A DNA stretch of 64,000 nucleotides from Bremerella alba (GTDB lineage: Bacteria; Planctomycetota; Planctomycetia; Pirellulales; Pirellulaceae), in contig NZ_JABRWO010000005.1 in the NCBI RefSeq assembly GCF_013618625.1, forward strand, positions 349,977-413,976. The letters run 5' to 3'. Made by a program: the position numbers and the translations under genes. Shown here piece after piece: positions 25,017 through 35,311 of the stretch; the first letter of the stretch is position 1, and each line of letters starts with the position of its first letter. The notes beneath the pieces were generated by a model. That model was not told the DNA's origin. It searched no databases and saw nothing but the letters and a program-made list of their open reading frames with translations.

Positions 25017-26150
25017 CTATCGGTCGGAGTCGATCCCACGGTCAACGCATACCTCGAGTTCTCGCGAGATCCAACTGGCAGTCCAATCCACGGCCGCCGG
25101 CTCGTGCAGCAAAAGAGGATGGTGAAGTATTAATGTCCGGGATGCGGCATTTTCAGCCCCATGAAGCGTTCCTACTTTCCGAGCCTGGGTATTAGGACGT
25201 TTACTGAAACCGCGAAATCCCATTGCCAACGGCAGGCCTATTGCATCTGCTTTGCTGAACAGCAGCTTGGCAATTCGCTCTGACTCGGCAAGCCATGCGT
25301 GTTTATAAAACGCTGGTTCGCTGCCTGCCCTCAACGTTATGGGGCTAAGGTGGTCGTCCCACGGTGCGAGCCGTTCTTTAAGGCGTAGCGTGCTGCGTAA
25401 TCTCGCTTGATTTCTATCATCAAGACGCTTCAACTGAGGAAGCAACACAGCCGCTTGTAGTTCGCTAAGCGGAAATGCGTGATTTCCTCGTTCGCAAAAG
25501 ATCTTCGCTCGCTGCAAGACATCGGCACGCTTGGTCAGAATCGCACCACCACGACCGGCGGTCAGAAGTTTGCTTCCCCCGAAGCTTAAAACGCCTACGT
25601 CGCCAAAGGTCCCTAGACGCTGACCGCCGAGCCTGGCACCGGGGGCCTGACAGGCATCTTCCACGATGGCGATTGACTGGCGATCGGCCAGTTCTCGTAT
25701 CGCTGGCATATCGGCGATGCCCCCGTGCAGGTGCGAAACGATCACGGCAGATGTCTTCGCCGTGAGTGCCGCCTCGATATTCTCGACATCCAAACACCAG
25801 GTATGCGGATTGATATCGACCAGCACAGGAAACAGGCCAGAGTCTTGAATCGCCCGAAAATTACCCGGGAAGTCGTACGCGGCGAGGATCACCTCCGACC
25901 CCTCAGGCAGGTTTAAACCGCGCAGGGCAATCTGCACGGCAATGGTACCGGAGGCGCATACTAGCGATGCCGTTACCTCATGAAACGTGGCCAACTCGGC
26001 CTCGAGCCGCTCGACGTGAGGGCCGTGATAGCGTCCCCAGCTACCATCTTCGTATGCGCCGAGCAGTGCATCTCGAATGGCCTGATCACCGGGGCAGGGC
26101 CAGGCGTTCCAACGGGGATCAAACGGGGGAAGATCGTCGCGATCGCTGAT
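25017..26150 (-). CDS. DegT/DnrJ/EryC1/StrS aminotransferase-family protein (start uncertain)
   Basis: A PLP enzyme of the sugar aminotransferase/dehydratase family. The lysine that binds PLP is in GGSKLLTAGRGGA (Lys194 with this start), and VEDACQAPGA holds the Asp that contacts the cofactor. The first usual start, TTG at 25994, would remove about 50 residues that clearly belong to the family (PFDPRWNAWPCPGDQAI, then GSWGRYHGPHVERLE). Upstream of TTG the frame stays open to a stop near 26172 with no ATG, GTG or TTG. A strong GAGGAG lies 7 bases before an ATC at 26148-26150, so an AUC start is proposed here; a sequencing error is the alternative. No nucleotide-sugar gene lies near, so the substrate is unknown. 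Confidence 0.8.
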   Translation of the reverse strand: MSDRDDLPPFDPRWNAWPCPGDQAIRDALLGAYEDGSWGRYHGPHVERLEAELATFHEVTASLVCASGTIAVQIALRGLNLPEGSEVILAAYDFPGNFRAIQDSGLFPVLVDINPHTWCLDVENIEAALTAKTSAVIVSHLHGGIADMPAIRELADRQSIAIVEDACQAPGARLGGQRLGTFGDVGVLSFGGSKLLTAGRGGAILTKRADVLQRAKIFCERGNHAFPLSELQAAVLLPQLKRLDDRNQARLRSTLRLKERLAPWDDHLSPITLRAGSEPAFYKHAWLAESERIAKLLFSKADAIGLPLAMGFRGFSKRPNTQARKVGTLHGAENAASRTLILHHPLLLHEPAAVDWTASWISRELEVCVDRGIDSDR

Positions 26151-26315
26151 CGTAGGGCTCCTCGGCTAGAATAAAAATCTTCTCGATCTCACATTGACGC
26201 ACTTTTCTCGATCTTTGTATTGTCTTCCGGCCTCTCGTCATGTCCAGCGTAGGACTTGGCTTCTTGGCATTTGCGTCCGCGGAGTTCCCTAATACCCGAT
26301 ACGAGATCGCGTACC

Positions 26316-28421
26316 ATGACCCATCCCCAAAACTGGTTCATGCCCGTCATTTGCCGGCGTGGTTCGCGCTCAGGGTCCCATTGGATCGCCTTTTTCCTAT
26401 TGGGCATCCTAATTTCTTCCGGCTGTGCCACGCAAAAGTGGGCCAGTGTTCGCAAGTCTCCCAGCAATCCGCTGGAAGGTCCGCTGCAGTTGATGTCGTA
26501 CAGCGGCCCAAAGGTCACCGAACGCACGCGACAATCGCTGCGGGTGCTGGGTCTCGAAAACTACGCCGACGGCAGCTACGAAAAGGGCTTGGCTGAATTA
26601 GCGGAGATCATCGAGAGCGAACCAACACCCGATAACCTGTATACGTTTGCCGAACTATCATACATCGCCGCAACCCGAGCCGACGCAATGGGCAAGGACG
26701 CGACGGCCTTAGAACTGTACGCCGGCAGCGTGTCGCACGCCTATTACTTTCTGTTTGAATGCAAAGAAGGGGTCGCTGCCGATGGCTATGACCCGCGTTT
26801 CCGCCAGGCCTGCGACATTTACAACAAGTCGCTCGAAGGATCGCTGCGGCTGGTCAAAGCCCAGGGACGTTTGAAGCAAGGGGAAACGTACCGGATCAAA
26901 ACGCCTAATCACGTCTTCCATGTTTCGCTCGATGCGATCGGTCGCTGGAAAGGCACCCAGTTCCAAGACTTCAAGTTCACTTCCGACTATCAAGTTGAAG
27001 GTTTGAAGAACCAGCATCGGCAGTACGGACTTGGTGTTCCGCTGATTGCCGAGTGCAAGGACCAGCCACCTCTGGCCCCCGGCTCTGACTACTTTCCGCC
27101 TAATCTAACGTTTGCCTTGACGGCATTTTTGCAGGTCGAACACACGCCGCAGATCGACCCTGAGACAAACAAGAAGATCCACTACTGCAAGATTTTGCTG
27201 TACGATCCGCTAGAGCAGCCGGAGATCGAGATCCACGGCCGGAAGATCCCCTTTGAAGCGGATATCAGCACGCCGCTGGCTTACCTGCTCGATTCGAGTT
27301 CGGTCGCGCCAACGTCCATGGCAACGTTGGGTCTGTTGAGCCCCGGCGAGCAGCAAGGGCAACGCGGCATCTATATGCTTGAACCGTACGATCCCAAGAA
27401 AATCCCGGTGATGATGGTTCATGGCTTGTGGTCGAGCCCGATGACATGGCTCGAAATGTTCAACGACCTACGTGCCCAGCCAGAGATCCGCGAAAATTAC
27501 CAGTTCTGGTTCTATCTTTATCCGACGGGACAGCCGTTCTGGATTTCGGCCTCCCAGTTTCGCGCAGACCTGAACGCCATGCGGGCAGACCTCGATCCGC
27601 AGCAAACGGCACTGGCACTCGATCAAATGGTGCTGGTCGGTCACAGCATGGGAGGACTCGTCTCGCGCATGCAAACGATCGACAGCCAGAACGATTTCTG
27701 GAACTTGGTTTCCGATCAGCCACCTAGCCTGCTCAAAGGCAGCCCAGAAGATACCGACGCATTGAAGGACGTGCTGTTCTTCGAGCCCAATCGATCGGTT
27801 CGTCGCGTAATCACCATGGGCACGCCGCATCGCGGAAGCGACTTTGCCAACTCGACCACGCGCTGGCTAGGCAAGAACCTGATCGCGCTACCTAGCTTTG
27901 TAACCGGTCGAAGCAATCGACTAATCTCCGAAAACCCTGGGTTCTTCCGCGATCGAGATTTGCTAGAGATCAGCACGAGCGTCGATTCGCTGGCACCGGA
28001 CTCGCCGGTGCTGCCGGAAATTCTGGACGCCCCCAAAGCACCATGGGTGCAGTACCACACGGTCATCGGCGTGGTCGACCAAGATACCTGGCTGGGCTAC
28101 TTTGCAGGGCGTAGCGATGGAATCGTGAAGTACGAGAGTGCCCGCTTAGATGAGGCGATTTCAGAAAAGATCGTTACTGCGGATCACAATACGGTCCATC
28201 GCAATCCACAAAGTGTGCTAGAGGTTCGACGCATCCTTCGCGATCACGTCACCCAGTTACGGCAAGAATACTACAGCTCGCTAAAGCAACCGGCGATCGA
28301 AACGATCACGAACGATCCTGTGTTGCCGGTGGGTCACTTAGCCCCGGTCGAGCGGGCGGTTCCTCAACCGACCAATCCGCTGCGAACCAGCATCTATTCG
28401 ACTCCCCCGTCGCCGAATTAA
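26316..28421 (+). CDS. Lipoprotein with an alpha/beta-hydrolase domain
   Basis: A 701-residue protein with a basic N-terminus, a hydrophobic helix and the lipobox ISSGC (Cys37), so it should be lipid-anchored. Residues 80-160 are helical and TPR-like. The hydrolase domain runs from about 370: VMMVHGLWSSPMTW (oxyanion loop), GHSMGG with nucleophile Ser444, MGTPHRGS, and late SDGIVKYES and DHNTVHRNP segments that offer the acid and His. This layout matches PGAP1/lipase-like hydrolases found in planctomycetes. The substrate is unknown. The ATG at 26316 is preferred to 26256 because it directly starts the signal region. Confidence 0.85.
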   Translation: MTHPQNWFMPVICRRGSRSGSHWIAFFLLGILISSGCATQKWASVRKSPSNPLEGPLQLMSYSGPKVTERTRQSLRVLGLENYADGSYEKGLAELAEIIESEPTPDNLYTFAELSYIAATRADAMGKDATALELYAGSVSHAYYFLFECKEGVAADGYDPRFRQACDIYNKSLEGSLRLVKAQGRLKQGETYRIKTPNHVFHVSLDAIGRWKGTQFQDFKFTSDYQVEGLKNQHRQYGLGVPLIAECKDQPPLAPGSDYFPPNLTFALTAFLQVEHTPQIDPETNKKIHYCKILLYDPLEQPEIEIHGRKIPFEADISTPLAYLLDSSSVAPTSMATLGLLSPGEQQGQRGIYMLEPYDPKKIPVMMVHGLWSSPMTWLEMFNDLRAQPEIRENYQFWFYLYPTGQPFWISASQFRADLNAMRADLDPQQTALALDQMVLVGHSMGGLVSRMQTIDSQNDFWNLVSDQPPSLLKGSPEDTDALKDVLFFEPNRSVRRVITMGTPHRGSDFANSTTRWLGKNLIALPSFVTGRSNRLISENPGFFRDRDLLEISTSVDSLAPDSPVLPEILDAPKAPWVQYHTVIGVVDQDTWLGYFAGRSDGIVKYESARLDEAISEKIVTADHNTVHRNPQSVLEVRRILRDHVTQLRQEYYSSLKQPAIETITNDPVLPVGHLAPVERAVPQPTNPLRTSIYSTPPSPN

Positions 28422-28444
28422 GCGTGACCAGGGGAGTCGTTTCT
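28400..28444 (+). terminator. Terminator overlapping the end of the hydrolase gene
   Basis: GACTCCCC (28400-28407) pairs with GGGGAGTC (28431-28438), followed by GTTTCT. The left arm lies within the last codons. The T tract is weak, so termination may be partial; the next gene is convergent. Confidence 0.55.
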
Positions 28445-28449
28445 AAGTC

Positions 28450-28836
28450 TTAGCCAATCGAATTGGTCGCTCGGGCAGCTAGGAAGTCTCGCATGCTAGC
28501 GGCACGTGGGGAATCGTTTCGCTTGCTTTCGGTCGCTTCTGGCTTCATGCGATACGAAAGGACGCGGTACTCTTCTTTGCCCTGAGCACTGGCCGTTGCC
28601 GATTCAATTTGATCGATGCGCGACAGCGTTGACTGAGGCTCTGCTTCTTCAGCGGCAGATGCTTCTTCCACAGGAGCCGATTCCTCTTCGGGCTCGAGTT
28701 CAGCACGCACGATTTTCACGTCGTTAGGAGCGTCGATCCCGATGCGAACGGTGTTGCCTTTCACCTTCAAGATGGTGATGGTGACGCCTTCGCCGATATG
28801 AATTTGCTGCTGCTGCTTACGAGTAAGAACTAACAT
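28450..28836 (-). CDS. CsrA-family protein with a long acidic C-terminal extension
   Basis: A 128-residue protein. Residues 1-50 are a full CsrA domain (MLVLTRKQQQQIHIGEGVTI, then NTVRIGIDAPNDVKIVRAEL). After it comes a Glu/Ala-rich linker (about 50-75, EEESAPVEEASAAEEAE) and a basic end with RVLSYRMKPEATESKRND and RDFLAARA. Most CsrA proteins have 60-75 residues, so this is a variant with an added tail of about 75 residues. GGAG lies 14 bases before the ATG and may itself be a CsrA target. The extended frame upstream to 29019 has no support. It is convergent with the lipoprotein gene. Confidence 0.9.
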   Translation of the reverse strand: MLVLTRKQQQQIHIGEGVTITILKVKGNTVRIGIDAPNDVKIVRAELEPEEESAPVEEASAAEEAEPQSTLSRIDQIESATASAQGKEEYRVLSYRMKPEATESKRNDSPRAASMRDFLAARATNSIG

Positions 28837-29190
28837 GGCTTTACACTCCGTTGCAAAAAGGGGAAATCCTGAGGTGGTTGTCTTGTGTCTCAAAGCAATT
28901 GCAAAGAGGATGCCAAACGACAACCAAATGATACGAATTGGTCTTAAATGGTTCTTTTCATTGGTTTTAGTGTAAATCTGTCCATCTGACCGCCTGCCAA
29001 GTAGTGTACAAATTTCCAATGGTTTGGCAACTAGTTTTGTCGAAATGACAATTCGGCAGAGGAAGAATTGCCAAAGTCACCCAATTCAGAATAGTGACCG
29101 TGGATGGAAACCGCTCGTAACGCCGCATCTACGCTCAGATGTAGAAACGTGAAGAGAATCGATCGCAAGCTCTGGCCCTCAATCAAAGGG

Positions 29191-29212
29191 CGGCTAAGGC
29201 ATCCGGCATGAA
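29191..29212. repeat. Tail copy of the dispersed GCGGCTAA-GGCATGAA repeat
   Basis: CGGCTAAGGCATCCGGCATGAA matches the 3' part of the longer repeat at 35126-35184. It is in the 660-base gap between the long csrA and the gene at 29499, which otherwise holds only the terminator below and no coding frame. Confidence 0.6.
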
Positions 29213-29294
29213 CCCAGTGGCAGGTCTCTACCTAATCAAGCTCTTGGCACGGGTTGCCTGCGTTTGAAAAGCAGATGCCATTCTTGCCCGGCGC

Positions 29295-29372
29295 AAAAAA
29301 AGGGCCCAGCCACATGACCAAGGGCAGCGTGTCGCTAATAAAGCGACTCAGGTCATGTGGCCGGGCTGGGGC
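29295..29372 (-). terminator. Large intrinsic terminator of the 29499-30441 gene pair
   Basis: Read on the minus strand, CCCAGCCCGGCCACATGACC pairs with GGTCATGTGGCTGGG around a 31-base loop with its own small stem (AGTCGCT...AGCGACA), followed by CCC and seven or more T. It lies about 125 bases after the stop codon of the membrane protein gene at 29499. Confidence 0.88.
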
Positions 29373-29498
29373 TTGGTATTGAGCGGTTCTTGGTTTTTAG
29401 GTCGTTTAGCGACGTAATCAGCCCCCGAATGGCAAACCGAATTCTACCTCTTCTTCGTCTACGTAGATTACCGTAATTGGCATTCTGCGCAAGAATTT

Positions 29499-30083
29499 TC
29501 AAAATCCTGGGAGTATTACGGCAGAAACTGGCGGGGTGATCTCACCGGCTTGCTCTCCGCGCGGGTCGAAAAATTGATAGCCGATCACACGCCACTCGCC
29601 GTCGGGATCTTGCTGAAAGGTCAAAACGAGGAAGGTCGGGAAATCGCCGTTCCAGGCTTCGTTGTTCTTCAGATGCCCCGTCATTTTCACGTTAAGCTTG
29701 GCGACTCCGATAATGGGAGTACTGCCAGGGTTGATCGTAACCTCGAGGTTTTGCTTTAGCTTGACGCTCTCGATCTGCACGTAGGCCATTTGCCGCTCGG
29801 CCTCGGCTTTGATCTGCGGAGAATCGCTCGAGATGTACGACTTGACCCCTTCGGCATCGTTGGCCTCTAACGCTTCGGCGATCTCGTAGATGACCGCTTC
29901 AATTCGCTCGCCGTCGGTCACAATCGAATATTCCAACGCCAACAGCAGCCCGCAAATGGCGATCCACCCCATCAACAAGTACAGAAAGATCTGCTTGCCG
30001 GTTTGCAGCATGGTGCCAGCGAGAATCGCTCCGCCGATAACGGCGACGATGATGATTGGCAATGATTGTTCGAATATCCACAT
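29499..30083 (-). CDS. Membrane protein with a C-terminal NTF2-like domain
   Basis: A 194-residue protein. Two membrane helices lie close to the N-terminus (SLPIIIVAVIGGAILAGTML and IFLYLLMGWIAICGLLLALE). The rest is a soluble alpha-beta domain with EAVIYEIAEALEANDAEGVK and a closing GEWRVIGYQFFDPRG strand pair, a pattern of SnoaL/NTF2-like folds. The function is unknown. The ATG at 30083 follows GGTGA by 9 bases. It starts 7 bases after the stop of the upstream gene, so the two form an operon ended by the terminator at 29295. Confidence 0.75.
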   Translation of the reverse strand: MWIFEQSLPIIIVAVIGGAILAGTMLQTGKQIFLYLLMGWIAICGLLLALEYSIVTDGERIEAVIYEIAEALEANDAEGVKSYISSDSPQIKAEAERQMAYVQIESVKLKQNLEVTINPGSTPIIGVAKLNVKMTGHLKNNEAWNGDFPTFLVLTFQQDPDGEWRVIGYQFFDPRGEQAGEITPPVSAVILPGF

Positions 30084-30090
30084 ATCCAAA

Positions 30091-30441
30091 TCACCGTGGG
30101 GTTGAAGTCTCGGGTGTCTCTTTTCCAAAAACGCGAAACCGCACATACCACAAACGGATCCACCCGACCGCTACCAACACGCCCAGCACGACAACCAGGT
30201 AGTTCCACCCGATCAGCGTGTCACCAGGGCTCGATACGGCCACCGGAGTTTGATTCGTGATCTCGTCCGCCGGATGGGCAAGCTGGCGTGCTTGATGCTG
30301 GCGTTCGATATTGGCCTGTCGGATATCGAGTTTCCCCTGAAAGGAAATCAAGAGAATCAGGGCCACCGTAGCGAACAGATAGAGCCAAAACCAGGGGGAA
30401 TCGGAAATCGGCTCTTGCTGTGGGGTTGAACGCTCGCTCAT
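30091..30441 (-). CDS. Small membrane protein with two transmembrane helices
   Basis: A 116-residue protein with helices at about 17-34 (WFWLYLFATVALILLISF) and 78-98 (GWNYLVVVLGVLVAVGWIRLWY). The loop between them is polar with ARQLAHPADEI. It is the first gene of a two-gene operon with the protein above and probably works with it at the membrane. I recognise no family. A terminator-like hairpin just upstream separates it from enolase. Confidence 0.7.
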   Translation of the reverse strand: MSERSTPQQEPISDSPWFWLYLFATVALILLISFQGKLDIRQANIERQHQARQLAHPADEITNQTPVAVSSPGDTLIGWNYLVVVLGVLVAVGWIRLWYVRFRVFGKETPETSTPR

Positions 30442-30476
30442 GCAACTAGTTTATCCCACCCTAGCAGAATGGGCGA

Positions 30477-30508
30477 AAGAAAAAGCAAAGGGCCACGACG
30501 TGGCCCCC
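30477..30508 (-). terminator. Terminator upstream of the membrane-protein operon (likely for eno)
   Basis: On the minus strand GGGGCCACG and CGTGGCCC form a tight stem followed by TTTGCTTTTTCTTT. It lies about 250 bases after the enolase stop codon. Confidence 0.65.
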
Positions 30509-30706
30509 TAGGTTTGGCTAGTTTCCAGAGCTTCCCATTGGCAAAGGAAGAGGAAGATCAACCACAGGCCGGCACGAATGGACACCGATTAACGAATCAG
30601 AAAGTGCTTGTCACTGCTGGACGGACCCGCAGTAGCAAGCAACAACTCTTCGTATTCGTGATCATTCGTGCCAGTCCGTGGTCAAATTCTTCTTGTCTCC
30701 CCAGCC

Positions 30707-30730
30707 CATGCCCACGCGGTCGTGGGCATG
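30707..30730. repeat. Palindromic CATGCCCACG repeat, copy 1
   Basis: CATGCCCACG (30707-30716) and CGTGGGCATG (30721-30730) with a CGGT loop. A second perfect copy lies at 63188-63211 and degenerate ones at 32139 and 47862. The rest of the 315-base gap between the operon at 30441 and eno contains fragments of ACCACGGATT-like spacer sequence and no gene. Confidence 0.85.
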
Positions 30731-30756
30731 GCGCCGGAAGTTGGCTTATCGACGGC

Positions 30757-32168
<1,412 letters not shown>

Positions 32169-32522
32169 TGAGAAGAAAAAAGGATTTTGACCCCAGACCG
32201 GCACGAATCAGAGCTTAAGAAACCGGGTGCCCTACCGATCTACTTATCGGTGACCTTCGTGCTATCCGTGGTAAATCTTCTCTTTCTTCGGGAAATCACC
32301 GGCTCGCGAAGCAATGAGCACGGCACCCAGGTTTTCATTTCCATTTTGATGAACCACTAGCGATTCAAGCGGTTTTTCAAAATTCGCCGCTATTTTGACT
32401 CATCCAAGGGGCACTTGCCAAGGCTGGGACGGGCCGTTGTGGGGAAATTTCCCTACCGTTAAATTCGTGAGTAGTTATTACCATGCATGAATAACCCCAT
32501 TTGGGACTACCCAAGGATAGCC

Positions 32523-33113
32523 ATGTTCACCGGCCTGGTTGAAACGCAAGGAAAAGTCGTCGCCCTTAAGCCTAAGGGACCGGGGGTCCGACTCTCATTA
32601 GAGAGCCAGTTGATCGCTAACGGGGCGAGCATCGGGGACAGCATCGCCGTCAACGGATGCTGCTTGACGGTGGTAAGCATCGCCGAAAATGTTGTCGATT
32701 TCGAAGCAGGCGAAGAGACGTTAAAGCGAACCAATCTTGGCCAACTTGAAAATGGCAGCACGGTAAACCTGGAACGCTCCCTTCAATTGGGCGATCGACT
32801 CGGCGGGCATTTGGTTACGGGGCACATCGATACCACGGCCACGCTTGCCCAGCGCAACAATGACGGCCAGTGGTGTACGATGTGGTTTGACGTTCCCTCA
32901 GAGTACGCCAAACAGATGGCCAGCAAGGGAAGCGTGACGATCGACGGCATTAGCCTGACGCTGGTTGATGTCACCGATACCCAGTTCAGCGTGGCGTTGA
33001 TTCCCCACACGCTCGACGCCACTACGCTCGGCGGAAGGAAACCGGGAGACACCGTCAACATCGAGACCGACCTGCTGGCCAAGTACGTGCAGCGGCAACT
33101 CGAAACCAAGTAA
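32523..33113 (+). CDS. ribE: Riboflavin synthase, alpha subunit
   Basis: Joins two 6,7-dimethyl-8-ribityllumazine molecules to give riboflavin. The 196 residues form the two lumazine-binding repeats: MFTGLVETQGKV with IAVNGCCLTVV, and a second half with GHLVTGHIDTTA and GSVTIDGISLTLV. MFTG at the very start is diagnostic and fixes the ATG at 32523. I find no FMN riboswitch motif upstream, and no other rib gene is near. rsmA starts 55 bases after it and is probably co-transcribed. Confidence 0.96.
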   Translation: MFTGLVETQGKVVALKPKGPGVRLSLESQLIANGASIGDSIAVNGCCLTVVSIAENVVDFEAGEETLKRTNLGQLENGSTVNLERSLQLGDRLGGHLVTGHIDTTATLAQRNNDGQWCTMWFDVPSEYAKQMASKGSVTIDGISLTLVDVTDTQFSVALIPHTLDATTLGGRKPGDTVNIETDLLAKYVQRQLETK

Positions 33114-33168
33114 ACCATCCTTCATTTTCCAACCCATTCCTTACGCTTCATAGAAACCGATTTCGCAC

Positions 33169-34083
33169 ATGGCTGAATTTCGCAATCAAACCATCTCGTA
33201 CCTTACGAGCAAATTCCGCGAAATCGGAATCCGTCCCGTCTCGAAGCACGGGCAGAACTTCCTGATCGACATGAACCTGTTGGACCTGCTGGTCCGCTCG
33301 GCGAACATCCAAAAGGATGACGTCATTCTCGAAATCGGCACCGGCACCGGGACCCTTTCAACCCGCATGGCGGCCCAGGCTGGCCACCTGGTGACGGTCG
33401 AGATCGATCCCCACATGGCGACGTTTGCCGGCGAAGAGCTCGACGATTTCGAGAACGTCACGCTGCTCAACTACGACGCACTGCGCAACAAGAATAACTT
33501 TCGCCCCGAGATGATCGAGACCATCAAAGAGAAGATGGCCGAGATCGAGACCGATCATTTCAAGCTGGCCGCCAACCTGCCGTACAACGTCGCGACGCCC
33601 ATCATCTCGAATCTCTTACGAACCGACATCACGCCCAAAAGCATGACGGTGACCATCCAAAAGGAACTGGCCGAACGTATCGTCGCTTCGCCTGGTACCA
33701 AGGACTACAGCGCCTTGTCGGTCTGGATTCAATCGCAATGCCGCTGCGAATTGGTCCGTATCATGCCGCCTGGCGTTTTCTGGCCGGCACCCAAGGTACA
33801 TTCCGCCATCTTGCAGATCGAAGTGGAACCGGAACGCCGCGCGGCAATTCCCGACCTGGAATACTTCCACGAGTTCAACCGGTCCCTCTTCTTCCACCGC
33901 CGCAAGTTCCTGCGCAGCGTGCTTCAGAGTACGTATAAGGGGAAGCTCGATAAAGCGGAAGTCGACCAGGTGATGGAGCAGGGGGGCCTGAATCCAAGTG
34001 CCCGGGCCGAGAATTTCACCGTGGACGAGATCCTGGCCATGTGCGAACTGTTCCGCCAGCGAATGCAAGAGAAGCAGGACTAG
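33169..34083 (+). CDS. rsmA: 16S rRNA (adenine(1518)-N(6)/adenine(1519)-N(6))-dimethyltransferase
   Basis: RsmA/KsgA dimethylates two adenines in helix 45 of 16S rRNA during late 30S assembly. The 304 residues include KHGQNFLID, the SAM-binding ILEIGTGTGTLSTRMA, the acidic VEIDPHMA, and the catalytic NLPYNVATPII motif (the NxPY of N6-adenine methylases). The insert with KNNFRPEMIETIKEKMAE (about 105-125) is longer than in E. coli RsmA. The C-terminal helical domain is present (FHRRKFLRSVL). It follows ribE closely on the same strand. Confidence 0.93.
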   Translation: MAEFRNQTISYLTSKFREIGIRPVSKHGQNFLIDMNLLDLLVRSANIQKDDVILEIGTGTGTLSTRMAAQAGHLVTVEIDPHMATFAGEELDDFENVTLLNYDALRNKNNFRPEMIETIKEKMAEIETDHFKLAANLPYNVATPIISNLLRTDITPKSMTVTIQKELAERIVASPGTKDYSALSVWIQSQCRCELVRIMPPGVFWPAPKVHSAILQIEVEPERRAAIPDLEYFHEFNRSLFFHRRKFLRSVLQSTYKGKLDKAEVDQVMEQGGLNPSARAENFTVDEILAMCELFRQRMQEKQD

Positions 34084-34093
34084 CCGCAGCGAT

Positions 34094-34120
34094 AAGCGGC
34101 TAATCCTTTCGGCATGAATC
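34094..34120. repeat. Tail copy of the dispersed repeat after rsmA
   Basis: AAGCGGCTAATCCTTTCGGC followed by ATGAA matches the 3' part of the repeat at 35126-35184. It starts 11 bases after the rsmA stop codon. Confidence 0.65.
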
Positions 34121-34200
34121 CTAGCAGGGACGTCCCCATCCCTAACACTGTCTGCCACGGTTTATCCGGGTTCATCGGTTCCGGTCCGTGGTTTGCCAAC

Positions 34201-35067
34201 CTACCGTGTTAGCTTGGCCGTAATCGGTAGGTGATCCGACGGTGTACGGCCACTTCGGTGGATGGGCAAGATCTTCGCCTCAACAACGTTCCATCCGCGG
34301 CTGGCACCAAGCCAGTCGATTCGTGCGCCGCCGGTCTTGGAAACATCAAAGCCAGAGAACGTTCCTTCATCTGCTTTCTTTTCGGGGTGAGCCGTTCGAT
34401 ACGTATCGACGACCGGAGACTCTTCGGCAAACATCGCCACGTACGGCTTCGATCCTTCGCCGGCGTTGAAGTCGCCGGTCAGGATGACGTCGGCATCGGC
34501 AAACTGGGTTATCCGGTTGCGGATCAACTTGGCCGCCTCGAACCGGGAATCGGGTCCGCGATGATCGAAGTGCGTGTTGATGAACACGATCGGACGATCG
34601 CTGCCTGACTTCTTATCCTTCAGCTTCACCCAACTGGCCATCCGCGGCAGGCTGCTGTCCCAGCTTTTGCTGCCAGGTACAGAAGGGGTTTCGCTTAACC
34701 AGAAGTGACCGGCGTCGAGCTTTTCAAAGCGATCGGTGCGAAAGAAGACCGCACACATCTCTCCCTTTTCCTTGCCATCTTCCCGAGCCGCCGCGTGAAC
34801 TTCGTACCCGGTCAGATGCTCGGCCAGAAAGTCACGCTGGAAACCCAGGCATTCCTGGGTGCCCAGCAGATCGGGGTTCACCTCTTGAATCGTCTCTGCA
34901 ACGAATTCCTTCCGTTTGTCCCAGTGGTTGTCGCCATCTTTGGCAGTGCCATAGCGAATATTAAAGGACATCACGCTCACGGCGTCTTCAGTGGGTTCCG
35001 CACTGAAGAGCGTCGAAACGGTCATACCGACCAGTAAGGCCACACAACAAAGTAGAAAGGTTCGCAT
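34201..35067 (-). CDS. Exported endonuclease/exonuclease/phosphatase-family protein
   Basis: A 288-residue protein with a signal peptide (MRTFLLCCVALLVGMTVSTLFSA). The DNase I-like fold is visible as VMSFNIRYG (metal and Asn), LLGTQECL (catalytic Glu), INTHFDHRG, ILTGDFNAGEGS and a C-terminal SDHLPITAKL with the catalytic Asp-His. Members act on nucleic acids, phospholipids or inositol phosphates; the family in planctomycetes is unspecific. The start at 35067 opens the signal peptide. It is read in the same direction as phoD, about 245 bases downstream of it, and both could release phosphate outside the cell. Confidence 0.9.
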   Translation of the reverse strand: MRTFLLCCVALLVGMTVSTLFSAEPTEDAVSVMSFNIRYGTAKDGDNHWDKRKEFVAETIQEVNPDLLGTQECLGFQRDFLAEHLTGYEVHAAAREDGKEKGEMCAVFFRTDRFEKLDAGHFWLSETPSVPGSKSWDSSLPRMASWVKLKDKKSGSDRPIVFINTHFDHRGPDSRFEAAKLIRNRITQFADADVILTGDFNAGEGSKPYVAMFAEESPVVDTYRTAHPEKKADEGTFSGFDVSKTGGARIDWLGASRGWNVVEAKILPIHRSGRTPSDHLPITAKLTR

Positions 35068-35125
35068 CGGATAAGACTCGTTTTCAATCAATCACGGGGG
35101 AGGGGAAATTCTCAAATGTGGTTGG

Positions 35126-35184
35126 CCCAGAGATTCATCTCTGGGTGGCCACAGGCCACAAGCGGCTAATGCATCAGGCATGAA
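35126..35184. repeat. Full copy of a dispersed palindromic repeat
   Basis: CCCAGAGATTCATCTCTGGG (a 20-base perfect palindrome) followed by TGGCCACAGGCCACA and AGCGGCTAATGCATCAGGCA, then TGAA. Parts of this unit occur at 29191, 34094, 35245, 37055 (reverse direction), 44549 and 53331. Confidence 0.85.
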
Positions 35185-35244
35185 ATCTAATAGAAACCAT
35201 GCGAATGGATTACATTCTTACACGAGCCGCATGTCGGCGGCGCC

Positions 35245-35268
35245 GCCCCAGAGATTCATCTCTGGGGC
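35245..35268. repeat. Palindrome-only copy of the same repeat
   Basis: GCCCCAGAGATTC with its mirror ATCTCTGGGGC, about 80 bases from the full copy. The tail part is missing. Confidence 0.8.
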
Positions 35269-35311
35269 AGCCACATCATTGAACCCAAAAAGCTGGGCCC
35301 AACTCGTCGTT

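Noticed and set aside
29308..29372. Structured small RNA from the long hairpin
   Set aside because: On the minus strand it is followed by a T tract and lies after a gene pair, so a terminator explains it fully.
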